Under the pieces are notes generated by a model, which did not search any database, was not told where the DNA came from, and saw only the letters and a list, made by a program, of their open reading frames with translations. Both the position numbers and the translations under genes were made by a program. This document shows, piece by piece, positions 62,034-64,000 of a stretch of 64,000 nt of DNA; positions within the stretch are counted from its first letter, which is position 1, and every line of letters begins with the position of its first letter. Origin of the DNA: Vibrio sp. STUT-A11 (GTDB lineage: Bacteria; Pseudomonadota; Gammaproteobacteria; Enterobacterales; Vibrionaceae); NCBI RefSeq assembly GCF_026000435.1, contig NZ_AP026763.1:2170001-2234000 (forward strand), written 5' to 3'.

Positions 62034-63539
62034 ATGACGTCAAAAATACCGTTTTACGTATCCGTCATTTTGTTGATGGTTGCGGGCATTGCTTTGAGTA
62101 TGTTTAGACACCAAACTTACGGCGTGCCATGGACTCCGGGTGAAACACGTCAGGTATGGGATGTAGAAGCTCGTATTGAATTCAATGCCAACGGCAACGA
62201 AGTGAAAGCGTCACTTGCCGCTCCCCATACACAAAGTGGTTACACACTTATCGGCGAATCTGCCTCTTCTTCCGGTTATGGCGTCTCTTACATCAATTCA
62301 GATTCTGGCCGTCGTGCAGAATGGTCAATCCGCCAGGCCAGAGGCCCTCAGACTATTTACTACAAAGCGCAGTTTCTGGTGGATCCACAGGCTCAGGTGA
62401 CCCCTCTCCCACCAGCTGATGAGATTATCCCTCCAACCCTTTCGGCACCGCAACAAGCTGCTGCAAACGCACTAATTGAACGAGCAATGAGTCGCTCTGC
62501 AGACAACGTGACATTTGCACGTGAGCTGATCAAAACGTTGAACGATCCGGACAGCCAAAACTCAGCGCTGCTGCTGAACGATTTTGACCGCACCGATGCA
62601 TTGCACAAAATCCTGCTTTCTGCGGGCGTAGAAAGTAAAGTTGTGGGTGTTATTGAGTTGGAAGATGGGCGTCGACGCCAGACCATTCAACCAATGGTGC
62701 AAGTGTGGTCAGGTAAAGACTGGGTTCTGTTCTCTCCAAACTCAGTACAAAAAGCTGTGCAACCTAACCTATTGGTTTGGGATGAATCCAACGTCTCTCT
62801 GCTCGATTTAGTTGGCGGTAGTAATAGTCAAGTGCACTTCTCCATGATCAAGCAGGACATGACCCCTCAGCAGGCGACCAACAATAAAGTGGAAGCTGAT
62901 GGCTTAATGAACATCTCTATCCATAGTCTGCCTCTTGAAGAGCAGGCGATGTTTAAGACCATCATGCTGATCCCAATTGGCGCACTGATCGTAGTATTCC
63001 TCCGTGTGATCATTGGTCTTAAAACCTCAGGTACCTTCATGCCTGTTTTAATTGCGGTCGCTTTCGTCCAAACCCAGTTGATTACGGGTATTGTCGGCTT
63101 CTTGCTTATTGTCGGTACTGGCCTGATTATCCGCAGCTATCTATCGCGGCTGAATTTACTTCTGGTCGCGCGAATATCCGCAGTTATCATTACGGTAATC
63201 ATGATCATCTCGGTGTTTACTGTTGTTGCATTTAAAATCGGCTTGACAGAAGGCCTAACCATTACTTTCTTCCCGATGATCATCTTGTCATGGACCATCG
63301 AACGTATGTCGATTCTGTGGGAAGAAGAAGGCGCGAAAGAAGTGGCGCTGCAAGGTGGTGGCTCGCTACTAACAGCGGTACTGGTTTACCTGGCAATGAC
63401 CAACTCGTACATCCAACATCTGACGTTTAACTTTATCGGCCTCCAATTGATCGTACTGGCCGGCATTCTGCTGCTTGGTACATACACAGGCTACCGTCTA
63501 ACAGAGCTACGCCGTTTCAAACCATTAGCGGAGGATTAA
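62034..63539 (+). CDS. Inactive transglutaminase fused to 7-TM domain
   Basis: A 501-residue inner-membrane protein. One N-terminal helix (about 8-25), a periplasmic part (30-305) with a transglutaminase-like fold (SALLLNDFDRTDALHKILLS near residue 180, DWVLFSPNS near residue 228) lacking an obvious catalytic Cys, then about seven membrane helices (310-495; IIGLKTSGTFMPVLIAVAF, TEGLTITFFPMIILSW). It matches the inactive-transglutaminase/7TM pair of domains. It sits 18 bases after the retropepsin gene and 3 bases before the ligase gene. Confidence 0.88.
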   Translation: MTSKIPFYVSVILLMVAGIALSMFRHQTYGVPWTPGETRQVWDVEARIEFNANGNEVKASLAAPHTQSGYTLIGESASSSGYGVSYINSDSGRRAEWSIRQARGPQTIYYKAQFLVDPQAQVTPLPPADEIIPPTLSAPQQAAANALIERAMSRSADNVTFARELIKTLNDPDSQNSALLLNDFDRTDALHKILLSAGVESKVVGVIELEDGRRRQTIQPMVQVWSGKDWVLFSPNSVQKAVQPNLLVWDESNVSLLDLVGGSNSQVHFSMIKQDMTPQQATNNKVEADGLMNISIHSLPLEEQAMFKTIMLIPIGALIVVFLRVIIGLKTSGTFMPVLIAVAFVQTQLITGIVGFLLIVGTGLIIRSYLSRLNLLLVARISAVIITVIMIISVFTVVAFKIGLTEGLTITFFPMIILSWTIERMSILWEEEGAKEVALQGGGSLLTAVLVYLAMTNSYIQHLTFNFIGLQLIVLAGILLLGTYTGYRLTELRRFKPLAED

Positions 63540-63542
63540 ACG

Positions 63543-64000
63543 ATGCTTGAACGTTTTACTTCGCCATCAAAACTTCGCCATAAAGGCATTATGGGGATGA
63601 ACAAGCGTAACCACAGCTATATTGGTCGCTACAATGATCGTTCCAAATACCCATTGGTGGATGACAAGCTGAAAACCAAGATCATCGCTCAGGCCGCAGG
63701 GGCGACCGTCCCTGCCCTTATCGGCGTTATTCACAACCAAGCCGAAGTCAAAACCATCCACAACATGGTGAAAGAGTGGCCTGGCTTTGTGATTAAACCT
63801 GCTCAGGGGAGTGGTGGTAAAGGTATTCTGGTTATTACCTCTCATAAAGATGGGGTATACACCAAGCCATCAGGTGCAACCATTGGTAAAGAAGAAGTCG
63901 AGCGCCATATCAGTAACGCGCTTGCCGGACTATTTTCTCTTGGTGGCAAGAACGACGTTGCCGTGGTAGAGAACCTGATTAAGTTTGACGACTGCTTCGA
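63543..64000 (+). CDS. Alpha-L-glutamate ligase-like ATP-grasp protein (partial, runs off right edge)
   Basis: The frame opens at the ATG at 63543 and stays open to the window end (about 152 codons). It is a RimK-related ATP-grasp enzyme: MGMNKRNHSYIGRYNDRS at the N-terminus, the ATP-binding GFVIKPAQGSGGKGILV near residue 82 and VVENLIKFDDCF at the edge. Relatives add glutamate to proteins or peptides; the substrate here is unknown. The upstream membrane transglutaminase-like and protease genes suggest peptide ligation and trimming at the membrane. Confidence 0.88.
   Translation, partial: MLERFTSPSKLRHKGIMGMNKRNHSYIGRYNDRSKYPLVDDKLKTKIIAQAAGATVPALIGVIHNQAEVKTIHNMVKEWPGFVIKPAQGSGGKGILVITSHKDGVYTKPSGATIGKEEVERHISNALAGLFSLGGKNDVAVVENLIKFDDCF

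Noticed and set aside
1..64000. CRISPR arrays, IS transposases, prophage genes, rRNA, riboswitches
   Set aside because: I looked for regular short repeats with spacers, transposase or phage proteins and known RNA folds on both strands and found none beyond the features listed.

Overview
The window reads as chromosomal DNA of a marine Vibrio, probably of the Harveyi/parahaemolyticus type. The evidence is the gene content and order (bioFBA, serS-rarA-lolA-ftsK-lrp/ald, cydABX-ybgE-ybgC-tolQRAB-pal-cpoB-nadA, ruvCAB-aspS, cmoAB), the close similarity of the proteins to gammaproteobacterial families, and the even base composition. There is no prophage, integrase, IS transposase, CRISPR array or rRNA operon. 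One tRNA-Ser(GGA) is present.

Layout. 1-3.2 kb: divergent biotin genes (bioF partial and bioB leftward, bioA rightward) around a palindromic operator. 3.4-14.3 kb: leftward housekeeping genes serS, rarA, lolA, ftsK and lrp, then divergent ald, a methyltransferase and cysB. 14.6-17.4 kb: rightward unknown membrane protein, miaE and an AEC carrier. 17.4-22.3 kb: leftward RND efflux operon followed by a MarR regulator. 22.9-24.8 kb: a BenE-type permease divergent from its likely XRE-cupin regulator, with two phased operator copies between them. 24.9-28.4 kb: leftward porin, PstS-like periplasmic protein and diguanylate cyclase, a likely envelope-sensing c-di-GMP module. 29-31 kb: an unusual methyltransferase-HNH nuclease fusion downstream of tRNA-Ser, then alaE. 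32-35 kb: a hybrid sensor kinase with a quorum-sensing-like receiver, back to back with a UPF0149 gene. 35.4-39.7 kb: a rightward copper cluster (DUF2946-like, MbnP, MbnH di-heme protein, beta-barrel, PCuAC chaperone). 39.7-42.9 kb: leftward K+ channel, DUF350, DUF1190 and glutathionylspermidine-synthase-like ATP-grasp operon. 43-53 kb: nadA, the Tol-Pal cluster and the cytochrome bd cluster. 53.6-58 kb: ruvB, ruvA, ruvC and aspS. 58-64 kb: DUF72 gene, cmoA, cmoB, then the start of a retropepsin / inactive transglutaminase / ATP-grasp ligase operon that runs off the right edge.

The main structure outside genes is a family of four dispersed elements of about 207-210 bp (copies A-D at 22.7, 28.6, 53.4 and 54.7 kb). 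They have similar ends, conserved hairpins and compensatory base changes, which points to selection on, or preservation of, a folded structure. Copies C and D lie in opposite orientation on either side of ruvB, and D fills the ruvA-ruvB gap. Together with the methyltransferase-HNH fusion, the copper pair, the c-di-GMP trio and the two ATP-grasp operons, these are the parts most worth following up.
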